64,000 nucleotides of DNA, from NCBI RefSeq assembly GCF_037975245.1, contig NC_092579.1, positions 6,507,001-6,571,000 on the forward strand, written 5' to 3'. This DNA comes from Apostichopus japonicus. Taxonomy: Eukaryota > Echinodermata > Holothuroidea > Aspidochirotida > Stichopodidae. The translations under genes were made by a program, and so were the position numbers. Below, in pieces: positions 36,482-48,500 of this stretch; the stretch's first letter is position 1; each line of letters starts with the position of its first letter. The notes under the pieces are model-generated. The model made no database searches and was not told the DNA's origin. It was given only the letters and a program-made list of their open reading frames with translations.

Positions 36482-37385
36482 TTCTAGCCCACCCTGTATT
36501 ACAGTGTAGTCATCAGACCGTGACAATTCTTCAAAGCATACATGTGTAAAATATACTTAATATCGTCACGGTTCATGGAACTTATCAGGTACTTTTAATG
36601 CAGTATATTATTATCAAGTATAGACTTGTCGTCAATTCGATGTTATACTGTTTATATCTTTGTAGTCATCATTTTACGTTTGCTGTTGAAAACTCATCAG
36701 AATCATGACAGATGTGGTTATCTTAGCTTTTCTCTTTGGTATTGTCGTGGTATCAATGACAACCATATTCATCGTCGCGTGTTATACATGTCGTGTCATC
36801 GCAGCGTTCTCTCGAGCTGCTGGCTGTCGTCAAACAGTTTACTGTCACGTGGAATCATCGAGACCGGAAGTCGGCCTGTCGTCATCACCATCCACTGCTA
36901 CTTATAGTAGGACAATATATGTTGATCACCACTCAGTGTCCATTAAAACTGAGTTCTACCCACAAAAAGATCGAACGGCGTTTCCCTCTACAAGCAATGG
37001 CTTCTCGAAACAAAATGGCCAACAGGGAGCAGCTTTCAGCAATGCTTTATACGAATTAGAAACGGAAAGAAACAGCAACAGAGCGGAGGTTGTAATGCTA
37101 ACTGCTTCGGATCCTGAAAGCAAAGACAAAAACCACGACTATGAGAATACAAGGGGAAAAATTTACGAGAATGTTTCATTTCCCACCAGAGAATTCTAAT
37201 CTGTAGAAACCTGAAAGTATACTTTAAACAATTGAAAAAGACAAATATGTGTTTGGTTAGAATGGTACTTCCGGCTTACAAGCTGTAAGCCATCATTGAA
37301 TCGAATTATTTTTCAGCCAAAAAAATCTTGGCTCTATTCGTTTTTTTTTCTATAATTACCATGTTACATTTATGTTGTTCAGTTG
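36482..37385 (+). repeat. Segmental duplication copy 2 (partner 30241-31200)
   Basis: Same order of 5' flank, single-exon gene and 3' flank as copy 1, with small indels. Confidence 0.8.
36705..37199 (+). CDS. LAT-like transmembrane adaptor candidate, copy 2 (164 aa)
   Basis: Paralogue of the gene at 30457, about 87% identical in protein by eye, with one residue deleted (after DPE). All key elements are kept: the transmembrane segment at residues 4-27, CYTC at the border, and the tail tyrosines at IYVD, LYEL, DYENT and IYENV. The second motif changes from YENL to YENV and still fits pYxN. Most differences are single substitutions in the tail, and no stop or frameshift has arisen. This suggests both copies are under selection or the duplication is recent. 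Start chosen at the ATG homologous to copy 1. A partial third copy of the tail follows 186 bp downstream. Confidence 0.7.
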   Translation: MTDVVILAFLFGIVVVSMTTIFIVACYTCRVIAAFSRAAGCRQTVYCHVESSRPEVGLSSSPSTATYSRTIYVDHHSVSIKTEFYPQKDRTAFPSTSNGFSKQNGQQGAAFSNALYELETERNSNRAEVVMLTASDPESKDKNHDYENTRGKIYENVSFPTREF

Positions 37386-37487
37386 CTAACTGCCTCGGAC
37401 CCTGAAAGCAAAGACAGAAACCGCGACTATGAAAATGCAATACGAAAACTTTACGAGAATGTTTCATTACCAACGACAAGAATCTAA
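37386..37487 (+). pseudogene. Tail-only fragment of the adaptor gene
   Basis: A 33-codon stretch plus stop matches the end of the adaptor (LTASDPESKD, DYENA, LYENV). It begins abruptly at GTTGCTAAC within what would be the 3' flank of copy 2. There is no start codon or transmembrane part, so it is not expressed as an adaptor on its own unless it serves as an alternative terminal exon. Both Y-E-N motifs are intact. Confidence 0.6.
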
Positions 37488-39860
37488 TCTGTTGAAACTT
37501 ATATGTAATTCATATGTAACATTCCAGAATGCAAAATAGCTAATGGAGATCCAATATTGGAATGTAGCCCATGATGAAAGAAGGGAACGCAAGCTTGTAG
37601 TTTTGAAAAAAAGAAGCTTAAGAATACTTTGTGTTAGATTGATTGGTTATAAATAACTGTACTTAAAAGTTCGATGAATTCTGTACGGCGTCTATTTGGT
37701 ACTTAAATTCAATTCTTGAATGTCTTATTTTAAGATAAGTCGAAATAGCGTTTGAAACAATCGAAGCTTTAACGTGCAAAACATGCCTATTCATGCGAAT
37801 AATGATATAAGGCGCAATAAATTATACATACTGTAGCACTTAAAATGCTTCGTTGGGAGAACTGAATTCCATAGAGAACTGCCATCGTGGACTCGAATTT
37901 GAAAAGAGCATTGAACATTAATACGGATAAACTGGAATTGATTTTGATATAACACCTATACGAGTTACAATACAAGTTATCGGTAAGTAACCTTTATACA
38001 TTGCAGCACGATTACAAGATCTAATCGATTTGAAATTTACTTTTTTTCTATATATGTTTAGTTTTAGTATCTAACGGACACGTAATGCTTCAACTCACCT
38101 AACATGATTAAATAGCTACAGTCCTTGCGGAAGGGGACAAAGTTTAAGAGTGGATCGTATTGCTTGACTTTCGTGCTCCTGTAAGGCTCTGTGTCTTGTG
38201 TGAAATTATCTTCCTGAATACTTTGTTTTAAAACGTTTCAAGGGAAAATTACCATACTATTTTGTTTACACTACAAATACACTGTAATCAAACCTTAACG
38301 GCGGGCGATTAAAGTGGCCGGCTGGGTATGTGGGGGGGGGGGGATTCAAAATCCCCCGACTGACATAGGTAGGGCTGAACTTTTACGAAAGGGCCAGAGG
38401 CGAATGAAGAATTATATAAAGAAGAGAGTGATTCCCTAACTTCCTTGCTGCCGACTCCAATGTAGAGGGGTGTGGGGATCGTCCCTCAGAAGAAAATATA
38501 TTACTTCAAGTGGTGCACTGTGAGGCATATATAGACTATTAGTTAAGTGTTTATAAGTAGCATTAAATGCCCGTCTTTGTCATTGAATAGTCTAGCTAAA
38601 AATGTAAAGCGTAACCAAAAGGTAACCAGAAAATCCCTTTCTCTGACGATAGGAGATTCTACTATTCCTTTGCGCACTGGATTTACTTTTAATCAGAAGT
38701 TGGTACTAATTTATGCAATATTAAAGAAACACTTTGATTACCTGATATATGAACATAATATGGTAAGTGTACGACGTCAGATATAGCTGTCATGGTATTA
38801 TTAATACAACAGTTAACGTACAATTACAATAGTAATCTGGGATCAACCATTTTCTTATAGGGTGAGGGATAAGATGTTTTGCCGTACTGGGTAGGCGTTT
38901 ACGTGGAAGAGGTTCCTCTCCCCCATGCAGTAAGTTTCGATAAGATGGAGGTTGCTAATATGCAAATTGATACTATAGTTTGCAACTTTTGAAGCAATGT
39001 GGAACTCAGAATTTTCCCTTTATGTCTCCATGGAGAAGGGTTTAAGCAGTGAGGTATGCTCTTCCCTTTCAAGAAATTTTGATAACATGTAGCTAAGACG
39101 CTAAATAGAGCTATGTGTTACAAAGTTTTCACAATAGAATATTAGTTTTAGCATTTGCCGTTGTACTGGCCTATTTCTAATTTATTAGTAATATTCTGTC
39201 TGTCTATGGGAAAGGGGGTTCTTTATTTTCTTCAGTGGAGGAGCTGGGGTGGTAAAAAACCTATAGAATCAATCATAATAATAACCATGTAAGCTTGTCT
39301 CATCCTCGCAAACGATGGTCTCATCTCTGAAAGGAGAACTGTTATGCAAGCAGACTAATATATAAATACAGAGGAATTAACGTACATTAAGTACTGCAAC
39401 CAAATATACTAGAAAGTTAAAGTGAATAATTTAAATCAGCATGCATTTGGTTAAAAACCCTCTAAATATTTATTTGGGCCATTCACTTGCTCAAATCCCC
39501 AAGGGAGTACTGTTGAAAAAAATAAACAGAGATTGAAATAACCACATGATGATATTCTGAATTCAATTTGATGTTCGTAAGTACAGTACAACTACAAATA
39601 TTGTGAATTTGTCAAAACTACATTAAACTAAATTGTGTTTGCCGTATCAGATGTTTTGCTGTTTCATTCTTGTTCTGTATTTCTATTCTGTGTTACTATT
39701 CACATATATCAATATTAACTTTAGTTGCATTAATTAATTATGATGCATGAGGTAATAAGGTAAAGATGTTTGTAATGTAACACAACTCTGGTTATATTTG
39801 GTTGTCCTTATTGTGCTCATAGTACTTCAGTTGTCGTGACCGTGACATTCATGTATACCT
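37488..39860. other. No gene recognised
   Basis: Intergenic, AT-rich, with a poly-G tract near 38331. The last 60 bases before 39919 match the intron end of the second receptor gene. Confidence 0.4.
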
Positions 39861-39918
39861 TCAAGACAGTAACTGTTCAATGAAATAGGTATTTTTTTCT
39901 TCTGATTTCTCTACAGCT

Positions 39919-42442
39919 ATGGGAGCTGTCTTTGATGTGTTCATCCTACTTGCGTTCTTCTCTATTACCATCGTCAGTAGATGTCCGGATCACTCTAGTG
40001 ACGCGCTTTGTTCATCCTGTGAGAATAACACAGCAGACTGCAGTAACAGATGTATAGGAAACTCAACTTATTCCAATAATTACTTGACACAAATGTGCCC
40101 TGGTAAAGAATCAGAAATTTACAACATTAATCTTTCCTTTAATGAATTAACTCGTTTTGAATGCCCCGTTGATGATCTTAAGGTTAAATCTTTAGACATA
40201 TCACATAATAACGTTCGTTTCGACAATTGTTCAAACTGGGAACGTTATTGTAAAACCTTTTTTCGTCGCTTACGAACAATAGATCTAAGCTATAACAGAA
40301 TACAACAAACTTGCAACGCCTCTGCATTTGGTTTCATCAAGTTGGAAAGCGTGAATTTAAATCACAACGAGATAAAATCTTTGGATAATCTTCCTTTTGT
40401 GACCTCAGCCAAAAGACTGCAAACACTTGATGTAAGTCACAATATGATAACATGTATACCATCAACATTCTTCATAGAGAGACAGAGTCTTATTGAAGTT
40501 GATCGTCGCTTTAATTTCATTCATAAGACTACATTTCACATTGATATCTCCGACCAACGGTTGTGTGATTCAGACAACCAGTTATCTATAATCCTTTCGG
40601 ACAATATTTTAAGCAAATTAGACGTCTCGCTTATTTATGAAAATAACTACACTTGTCAAGAGTTGCGAAATCAAACTCTATGCGATTGTACCTTGGAATT
40701 GCTTTATAAAAACTCGAATAACATGAGTTGTAACTTAACGTCAGAAATTGTAAAGAGCGCCATCACTCCTTCAAGCATAGGAAATCATATGGAATTGTAA
40801 TTGCCAAGGAAATACATGCGAACAGAATGAAAGCACTATACTACAACCTACATATAACGTGTCCTGCATAACTACAAATGCACCACTTATAACCAGAGAT
40901 GAAGCTCATGAGAGGGGAACCACATTTCCCCTTATCCCTCAATCAGATGCAACTAGTGCAACCAATCCGGTCCTGAAAACCACGAAAGAATTAGAACTAG
41001 GGGACCGTTCACCTCAATCGCAAACGCATCCAACAGTCCCTGCCAGTAACTCGCAAACGAATCCAACAGTCCCTGCCAGTAACTCACAAACGCATCCAAC
41101 AGTCCCTGCCAGTAACTCGCCAAAGATAGATATGCTGTTCTTCCTTATCCCGATAGCAGCAGCTGTTGTATTGATAACGTGTATATTTTCAGTATGCGTG
41201 GTTAGGTACCTATCACAATTAGCATCGTACACTCTGTCGTCGAATGCAGTAACAAACAGGCAACAAAGGGTACCAGAAAGGCCGCCAAAATTACCGAAAA
41301 AGAGGAAATCTTCTGGAAAACGACTGTCTTCAAAGTTTCACAGATCTACAGCAACTAAGGAAGACGTGTCGATATCTCCTATCAATGGCAATGTATTCAC
41401 TTTAAGGCCTCTTCCTTCGGTACCATCGATGGGGAATACAACAATGATTACAACAACCGAGGAACAAAATTCGTCTGTGAAATGGCAGCATTCTGCTAAA
41501 ACTGGCCATTCATTCAAGAAGATTGACCATCTAGCTTCTACGCAAATATCATGCAGCTATGAAGATGACGTAACACTAGAAAGAAAAGAAAATATTCCCA
41601 ATGGAACAAGAACGGCTAGTTTTTACAAGGAATTTTCTAAATCAAGTATAAGACAAAAGACGGAAATGAAACGAACTCAATACACGTGGTCATGTGACAC
41701 GAAACAAGAAGAATCACCAATTGTCCCTCCAAAGTTGAAGAATACTCGGCCTGTTTCGCCAAATGATGCTCATCTCTCATCTCCAACTCTTTTATTGGAT
41801 GATCAATATGAAAGGAATGAGCAAATTGAAATGAAGGAACTGTCATCAATCGAAGCTAAATCAACAAACAACGTTTACCAACGTACTATACCTTATTCTA
41901 GGTATTCATATGCGTTTAGGGAACAGGGGGTTAAACAGCTTGCAAAAGGTGGGAGAAAGGTTGTTTCTTGCATAGTTCTAGATGAACAAATTGCAGGAGA
42001 AGTTCGAGACGTTTCGAATACGAAACGACCCTTGAGCATGTCTAATCCTTTTACATTTAATACATCTATAGCAGACAATGACAACAGATTGGACACACCA
42101 AAATCATCTACTGTAGATAGCAATGCTCCCAAAGAACAAACTAGCAAAGTGGAAACGGTTACTAATGGAGGTGAAAATGAAATCATATGTGCAAACAAGA
42201 AGTACAAAATGGACATGAATACTACAGATGAGGAAGACAGAGGGACACATTTGTCAGATGGTGTCAGCGACGGAGCTTTGGGGACGAGAAACACTTTGGT
42301 GGTTAACGTTGATGTACATCCATGTCCAAGTTCCAGTTCGGAAATGATGGCCTATCCTAAGACAATTTCACATAATGCTAAATTTCTAGATCCAAAGAAA
42401 TTTTCTAAACTAAGTAAGAAATATGAAAAAGGGACGATATAA
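39919..42442 (+). CDS. LRR transmembrane receptor, copy 1, with 1-nt frameshift
   Basis: The exon follows a TTTCTCTACAG acceptor, then CT and the ATG. Residues 1-20 are a signal peptide (VFDVFILLAFFSITIV). A Cys-rich cap and about six LxxLDLSxNxI leucine-rich repeats follow (NLSFNEL, DISHNNV, DLSYNRI, NLNHNEI, DVSHNMI). Compared with the copy at 50344, one extra T near 40797 shifts the frame and creates a stop at 40798-40800 after 293 codons. The +1 frame then runs open to 42442 with the rest of the ectodomain, a stalk of three 11-residue repeats, a transmembrane segment (FFLIPIAAAVVLITCIFSVCVV, about 41133-41198) and a tail of over 400 residues with basic and proline-rich parts (RPPKLPKKRK, PPKLKNTRPVSP). 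It may be a young pseudogene, a secreted ectodomain, or an assembly error. Confidence 0.75.
41018..41116 (+). repeat. Three 33-bp repeats encoding the receptor stalk
   Basis: Each unit encodes SQTHPTVPASN (the middle one SQTNPTVPASN). Thr/Ser/Pro-rich stalks of this kind are usually O-glycosylated and hold the ectodomain away from the membrane. The second receptor copy lacks them. Confidence 0.85.
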
Positions 42443-43374
42443 CCAAAGGAGACATTTTTTAGTTGCCGGTACATCCAAGAGTTGCAATTAATGTATTTTA
42501 TTATTAGTTTTGAATGCGATACAAAAAGTTATAAACACAACTTTTAAATAGTATTGAATTAAGATTAAACTTTAAAATGCACATATTTTTTTTTAGCAAA
42601 TGCAATAGGTACTATAGTTATTCGAGATCTTAAACAACAATGTACTGACGATATTCATATAATATATACCGTTAATGGCGTAAAGTTGACATACCCAAGA
42701 CATTTACAGATAAGGTTGCAACTATATGTATGCAAACTTACTATTTATATTCTTAGGGTTCGTAAAGTTTACCTTTCAACTCCAGATTATAACAAACCAT
42801 TGTGCTAACTCGTTTACAAGATTTGTGCCTTAGAAGATGAAGAAAGCCAATTTATGTTAACATCAGTATTGTGCTCATCGGGTGAGGTGGGGGGGGGGGG
42901 GAGTGATTCCCACCCTCATCGGCAGCCAGGCGAATCGCCCATGGATTTTTTTTACATTCATTCGAGAAAGAGCTTCTTCAGGACCAGGACGCACCGAGGC
43001 GCAGATCTATGGGTGCGGTGTTCCTCTCCTTTTCAACTTTGCACACTAGTACGAAGGTATTAATTAGTAGACTCCTGCGTTTAAACTTAACTAAAGACCC
43101 AATTTATTACCCGAATATGCCTCAGAATCCAATATTTGATGCCTCCTTTGGGGTTTCCATAAAGATTCATGTCCATAATCTAAATCGTGTTAAAATCACT
43201 GTAGGTCTATGCTATTAATATTCTATGGACATAATGAAACAAGAATTATCATGATGTTCCATTTATTGTTGTAGTTTATAATATCAAATAGAGATCATAT
43301 TTATTTATGTTATATAAGTAATGTATATATCCTAAATATGTTGTAACAAAATGAATGCCTGTGATAGTTATATA
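42443..43374 (+). other. 3' flank of receptor copy 1
   Basis: The first 700 bases have no counterpart in copy 2. From about 43190 on (GGTCTATGCTATTAATATT) they match 52810 onwards. A poly-G tract lies at 42888-42901. No gene. Confidence 0.5.
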
Positions 43375-45221
43375 CATAGGCGTACGGGACCATTTCAGTT
43401 TGGGGGGGGGGGCAGAACTTTTTGTGCCCGAAAGTTCCCGTGACATTATCTAAGCGGAGCGCCACCATCGGTTGGCACGTAGCGTACAAGAAAATTTTTG
43501 GCAGACAATGCCTCTCAGATTGCCGGAAACGGCACTTCTGAGGCCTTGCAAGTTGCACCTAAACATTCTTTATTTTATAATCTCACGTTTTAGAAATTTA
43601 CACTTCCCCAAAAATTTGGTAAATTAGAAGAAGAAAAAATGGTAACATCACTTTGAAGGGGAAAATGGGACAGTATATTTTTTAAGCTCCTATTTAGTTA
43701 CCTTATTTATTATTTTAACACAGTACTCAGCTACCTCCAGAAAACATACATTGTTCTACGACACGTAGGCGGGATAATGTCGCTGTGTCGGCTGAGACTG
43801 CAATTTGTCTCACAAAAAAGTATAAAATATAACAAAGAATATGATAAACCTGTACTTCTAGGCTTGTAGGCACTCCCCCCCCCCCCCACCATCCATGGAA
43901 AAGAAAATGTTTCTTATATACACTCATGTTGGGGATGTCCAGGTCAAGGGCGGCGGAAGCACTTTTATTCTGGGGGGGGGGGGCACCGACATCAAAGGGC
44001 ACTTGGCAAAAAATCGACTGGAATGATACAGTCGTATATTTAGTACCCTTTATAACTCTTATTGTATTATCTTATTTGTGTATACACATCACTCCATCAA
44101 CGCCCCCTCCCCCCCCCCCCCCCAAAGGAAAGCTGAACGGTGTCACAATTTCCGACGGAGGTTTTCTTTTTCTGTACCACTCTACTTACGTCGAAGTTAA
44201 CACTGCCGAACCGAGCAGACTGCAACCAAGGGCGGCGGAAGCACTTTTAAACTGGGGGGGGGGGGGGCACCGACAGTAAAGGGCACTTTGCAGAAATTCG
44301 ATTGGAATGATGCAGCCTGATATTTGGTACCCTTTATAACTCTTATTGTATTATCTTATTTGCGTATACACATCACTCCATCAACGCCCCCCCCCCCCTC
44401 AAAGAAAATATGCATACTAGCACTGCAATATCCAAAGCGCAAATTGGGAAACAAGGAAGTTTTCTTTTGAGACAAAATGAGGTTAAATCATGCTAGTTGC
44501 TAATGTAGGAATCTTCCGAATTAGAGTTTTTTTTTCTTGTTAATATCTTAACAAATTTTTTCCATTCGAAATAGCTTTGAGTTTGACCAACAGAAACTCA
44601 TTAAAAGTCACGGGCTTAGCCAGGATTTGCAAAGTTGTATGCACGACTATCTGAGCGGAGCGCCACCATCGGTTGGCGAGGAGCGAACTAGAAAATTTTT
44701 GGTTTTATAAACCCCTCAGATGGCCGGAAACGGCCCTCCCCGAGTGTTCATTCTGGTTCCCTGGCCTCTTGCTAACTTGAGGCACCTCAATTTTTATGTA
44801 GAAAAAAGGCACATATTTTATCCTGAGGAAAAGTGGGGGGCACGTGCCCCCCGGTTCCGCCGCCCTTGGTCCAGGTATGCAATTAATTGACTAGTTAGAA
44901 AAAAAATTGATCGAGCAAAAAGCGTGGTAGCCCAGATGAACTGCGCTTACGGTGGTGTTACACGGAAATATTCGGGCATCATGATGCTAAATAAAGAAAA
45001 CCATGGAATTGTGGGGCAAAAATTTGAAAAAGATTCGGGCAAGCTACTGCATATTTATATATATATATATTTCCAGAGGACAAGGAATTCGGGCAAAAGT
45101 CCTGAAATATTCGGGCAGCCTAAGAGGAGAATTTTTTTCCCCTTTTTTTCCCCTTTTCTTGTCCTCTGGAAATTTGGGGGGGGGCAGTCTGCCCCCCTGC
45201 CCCCCGCCTCGTACGCCTATG
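43375..45221. mobile_element. 1847-bp inverted-repeat transposon with 8-bp target duplication
   Basis: The insert is bounded by CATAGGCGTACG and its inverted copy CGTACGCCTATG. It is flanked by a perfect 8-bp duplication GTTATATA (43367-43374 and 45222-45229). The paralogous flank of receptor copy 2 (near 52977) has a single ATAGTTATATGAAAG, i.e. the empty site. The subterminal region has long G runs and GGAGCGCCACCATCGGTTGGC. No transposase frame is visible. A second transposon is nested inside (43945-44868). The 8-bp duplication fits hAT or P superfamilies. Confidence 0.85.
43945..44868. mobile_element. Nested 924-bp transposon with 8-bp target duplication
   Basis: Ends CAAGGGCGGCGGAA and TTCCGCCGCCCTTG are perfect inverted repeats. 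The flanks carry a perfect 8-bp duplication GTCCAGGT (43937-43944 and 44869-44876). The first 170 bp are repeated directly at 44227-44400, so the left end is duplicated inside the element. It shares the GGAGCGCCACCATCGGTTGGC block with its host element, so the two are related families. No coding capacity. Confidence 0.85.
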
Positions 45222-45229
45222 GTTATATA

Positions 45230-45530
45230 AAAGTAACGGAAATTTATTTAGGAATTATTATTAACAAAATAAAATATGTGATACCTGATTGGTTTATGTA
45301 AACATGTAAGGTGTTTACTTAGCAATTTAAAAGCCAGCAAATTCAAGCGTAAGGAAAGAATATTTTATGTGCATGTACTGAGTGTAATTATTGTTCAGCA
45401 GTCAACATTTAACAGTGGGCATAAACTTAATACTGCTCTCGTGTTTGATGTTGAATGGTCATGTATTTAATGTACCATGATCTCAGTGATAAAAGTAAAA
45501 GGTAAGTCAAAATAAATTCTGACGCAAACA
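45230..45530 (+). repeat. Receptor 3' flank, partner of 52980-53295
   Basis: Shared order: AAGTAAC.GGAATTTATTTAGGAA, ATACCTGATTGGTTTA, TTTATGTGCATGTACTGAGT and TTGATGTTGAATGGTCATGTA. Similarity ends at TTCTGACGCAAAC in both copies, marking the edge of the duplicated unit. Confidence 0.8.
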
Positions 45531-48500
45531 CATGATAAAGACGTCAAGTTTATAAGTATCATATTAACAATAAATGAATAAAACCATTGAGAGTAATGTC
45601 ATTGACTGTTAAAGGAAATGTATTTCAAAGCAGAACACTTGAACAAATTCATAGGATAGTCCATTAATTAGAGGGTCACATAATATAGCACGTCAATGTT
45701 GCCTGCTTAGCAATATTTTAGTTCGTTAAGATTGCCCTCCCGTATCAACGGCTCTGTACATTCCTTTGGAGAGCGACTGTTCGGTGTTTTGAAGAGCTAC
45801 CTCTTTTTCTAATTTCATATATCAATGTGCTTTAATATAAAGTATATTACCGCTTTTACAACTAGACAATAAACAATTATAACATTATTTTCCCAAATGA
45901 CGTGTCGTGTCTGAGCACTAATGTAATATTGAATATTCCCTTAAACGTGTATAAAAATGACTTCAATTGGTACCAGATAGTTGTGTCGTCGATACAATTG
46001 TAAATTTATTCACTATACACTAGCAGTTTCTTTGTAATATTCTGTCTGTCAGAAAGAGCTCCTCCCCGTTTTCCCCTTGATTTTATACTTGGAACCAAGC
46101 TGGAAGTGGAAGGTTAAAGGTTCGACGAGTGAAGTACGTGGTAACGTCCCCGTGCAGAGATAATACCCACTGTGACGGATTGTTATGGATCACACAACGA
46201 GTTGAAATACTAGAATAGATGTTGCTGCCACATTAGCCGGACTGTTTAGATTTTTATCAACAACATTTAAGGCCTTGTGTTATCTTATCTATTTTCTGAA
46301 TAGCGCTATACGTAACTCAGTCGGTTAGTGATTTAGTTTTGAATAACGTCAATGAAGATAGTAGCTTACAAAGTATCATTATTTAGCAGATCGATATTTT
46401 TCAAAATGAATAATTGTGTAATGTATAGTCAACTACAGCTTACCTCATCAATAATTCATGCACAGTTACCAAGATGTGATTAAGTTTATTAATATTTATG
46501 AGATGATTGAAAAGAAACACCCTGCATGGACAGCCGATTATAATGGGTTTATCAGTTGAAAGTGAAAAGGGTGAGGAACCGTTACTTCGTTCCTTACGTA
46601 AGTAACGCCGTTACATATGTGAAACCATTTACAAATTACAGTTGTCCGTATGTTTTTCTTGTCAGTATACCCTGTAAAAAAGTTTCAATGTGCAATTATA
46701 ATCGTTTTTCAGTAAAGAGTCCTCAACATTCTTTTAAAATATTTGCGAAAATATGGGCGGTACTATAGAGTAGTAAGTTTAGTCAGTCAATCGTCTACCT
46801 AGAGGTTTATGCGCTTTGTATTTTCTACTTATAATTCTTCCTCAGTAAGAACTGGCCGTAAGTGTAACACTTGATAAGAAATTATAACACGTGTTAGCTT
46901 CCACCGATTAACGGTTACTCACCTTTGCTAGTTTTAACTGATAAAGCCGCAAGAACCCTTTGACCGGCATGGATTGAGACTGCATCATATTGCCTATAGC
47001 TATCAATCGGAAGGGGACTTTGAAGATGTTTTTACATGTTCAATATCATACCATTGAGTTCGATGCAGGAAATGGTATCTTTTAGTTACCGAGGTTAGAA
47101 GCCTAGAATGAAATAAAACAAATCAGGAACCAGGTTTGTATTTCGCTACTAACTTTATCATTCCACTCAGGTCTTCCAGGTTGTCCGTTGTAAATAATTA
47201 TGATCAAATTTACTACAAGAGAAAATGGCTTTTAATATATCGATTTTGGTTAGTCTTCTACATTTTTTTACATTTTTCATTTAATCAACTGAGTTGAAAA
47301 CGTTTAAGAAGATCTACCTACTTATGCTATCGCTTTAAGGTTAAGTTAGATGCTTCACTTTCCTTTTAACAAGTTTTTCCCCTGATTTATGTTTGGTTCA
47401 ATGAACATCCATTGTTCATATATTACTAGCTATAAACCGACATGTTATGTATAGATAAAGTACTACGGAGAACGCCTTACGACTAACAACTCACAAATTA
47501 GCAATGTACAGTAATTGCTACATGTATTGTTAAACCTTATCACTTCGTACAGCGAATGAGTATTTTATGTTCGGAACTGCAAACTTTTCTAAAGAATTTT
47601 TCATCTTTACGATAACAGTCGTCCTGCGGGCAAGAGTTACTCCTAACTATCATAACAGATAACCAACGGTAAGATGACATGAAATATTTATGTTACACTA
47701 TTGTGGCTATGTATGTGCATCTGCATGTGTGGTTATTTGTATGTCATTTTCTACTTTTATTTGTTTTTCATCGTAAATGTATTCCTTTAAATTTAACCAT
47801 ATATCCTTATAGTGCGCTGTAAGCAGATGAAAAGGGAAGAACTGCAATTGAAAGCATTATAACTGATAGTAAATATACCAAGAGCATTAAAAATGACACA
47901 TGTTATGTTACACAACAGTGCATTACAAAAACCCATAATATTAACAACAAATAGCTAACAGTTTTAAAAGAAACTGTATTTTCCTTAAAGTGTTATTAAT
48001 GTGGAGAATTTACTTATCTATGATCTATTGCTGATCAATAAGTTATAATCACCCTAGAACCTAACAATGTATGTAAGAAAATGTTTAGATTCGACCGATA
48101 TGATCTGTATGAGCAGAGCAACATGTTCAACTTTATTAGGTTAATAGAGTTGCGTCATAACGCCCATCACAAATTGCCCCCTCACTCATTGCATATGGGC
48201 CAGCTATGCTAGATTAAAGGAGACACAAGATAAGTAAGATGTTTGGTTGGGGAGCTGTCATGCTCTAATGTTTTACTTCTAGCACAAGGCCTATATATTA
48301 AAGGCTTGAACAAATCTACGTTCGATTGAAGAGAGCTACTGCTGTTTGAGCGTGTGAAGCATTTTATCCTTAGTTTGTTTAAACTCTCTTTTATAGATGT
48401 GGCGGTTGCAATTGTTATTAACAAAACGAAGGTACTGATATTAACCCATGCACATTTATAATCTTTACACGAGTTATACTGCTTACTCTAAAGTATGAAG

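Noticed and set aside
39919-42442. Toll-like receptor
   Set aside because: Ectodomain is LRR type, but neither receptor tail contains a TIR domain.
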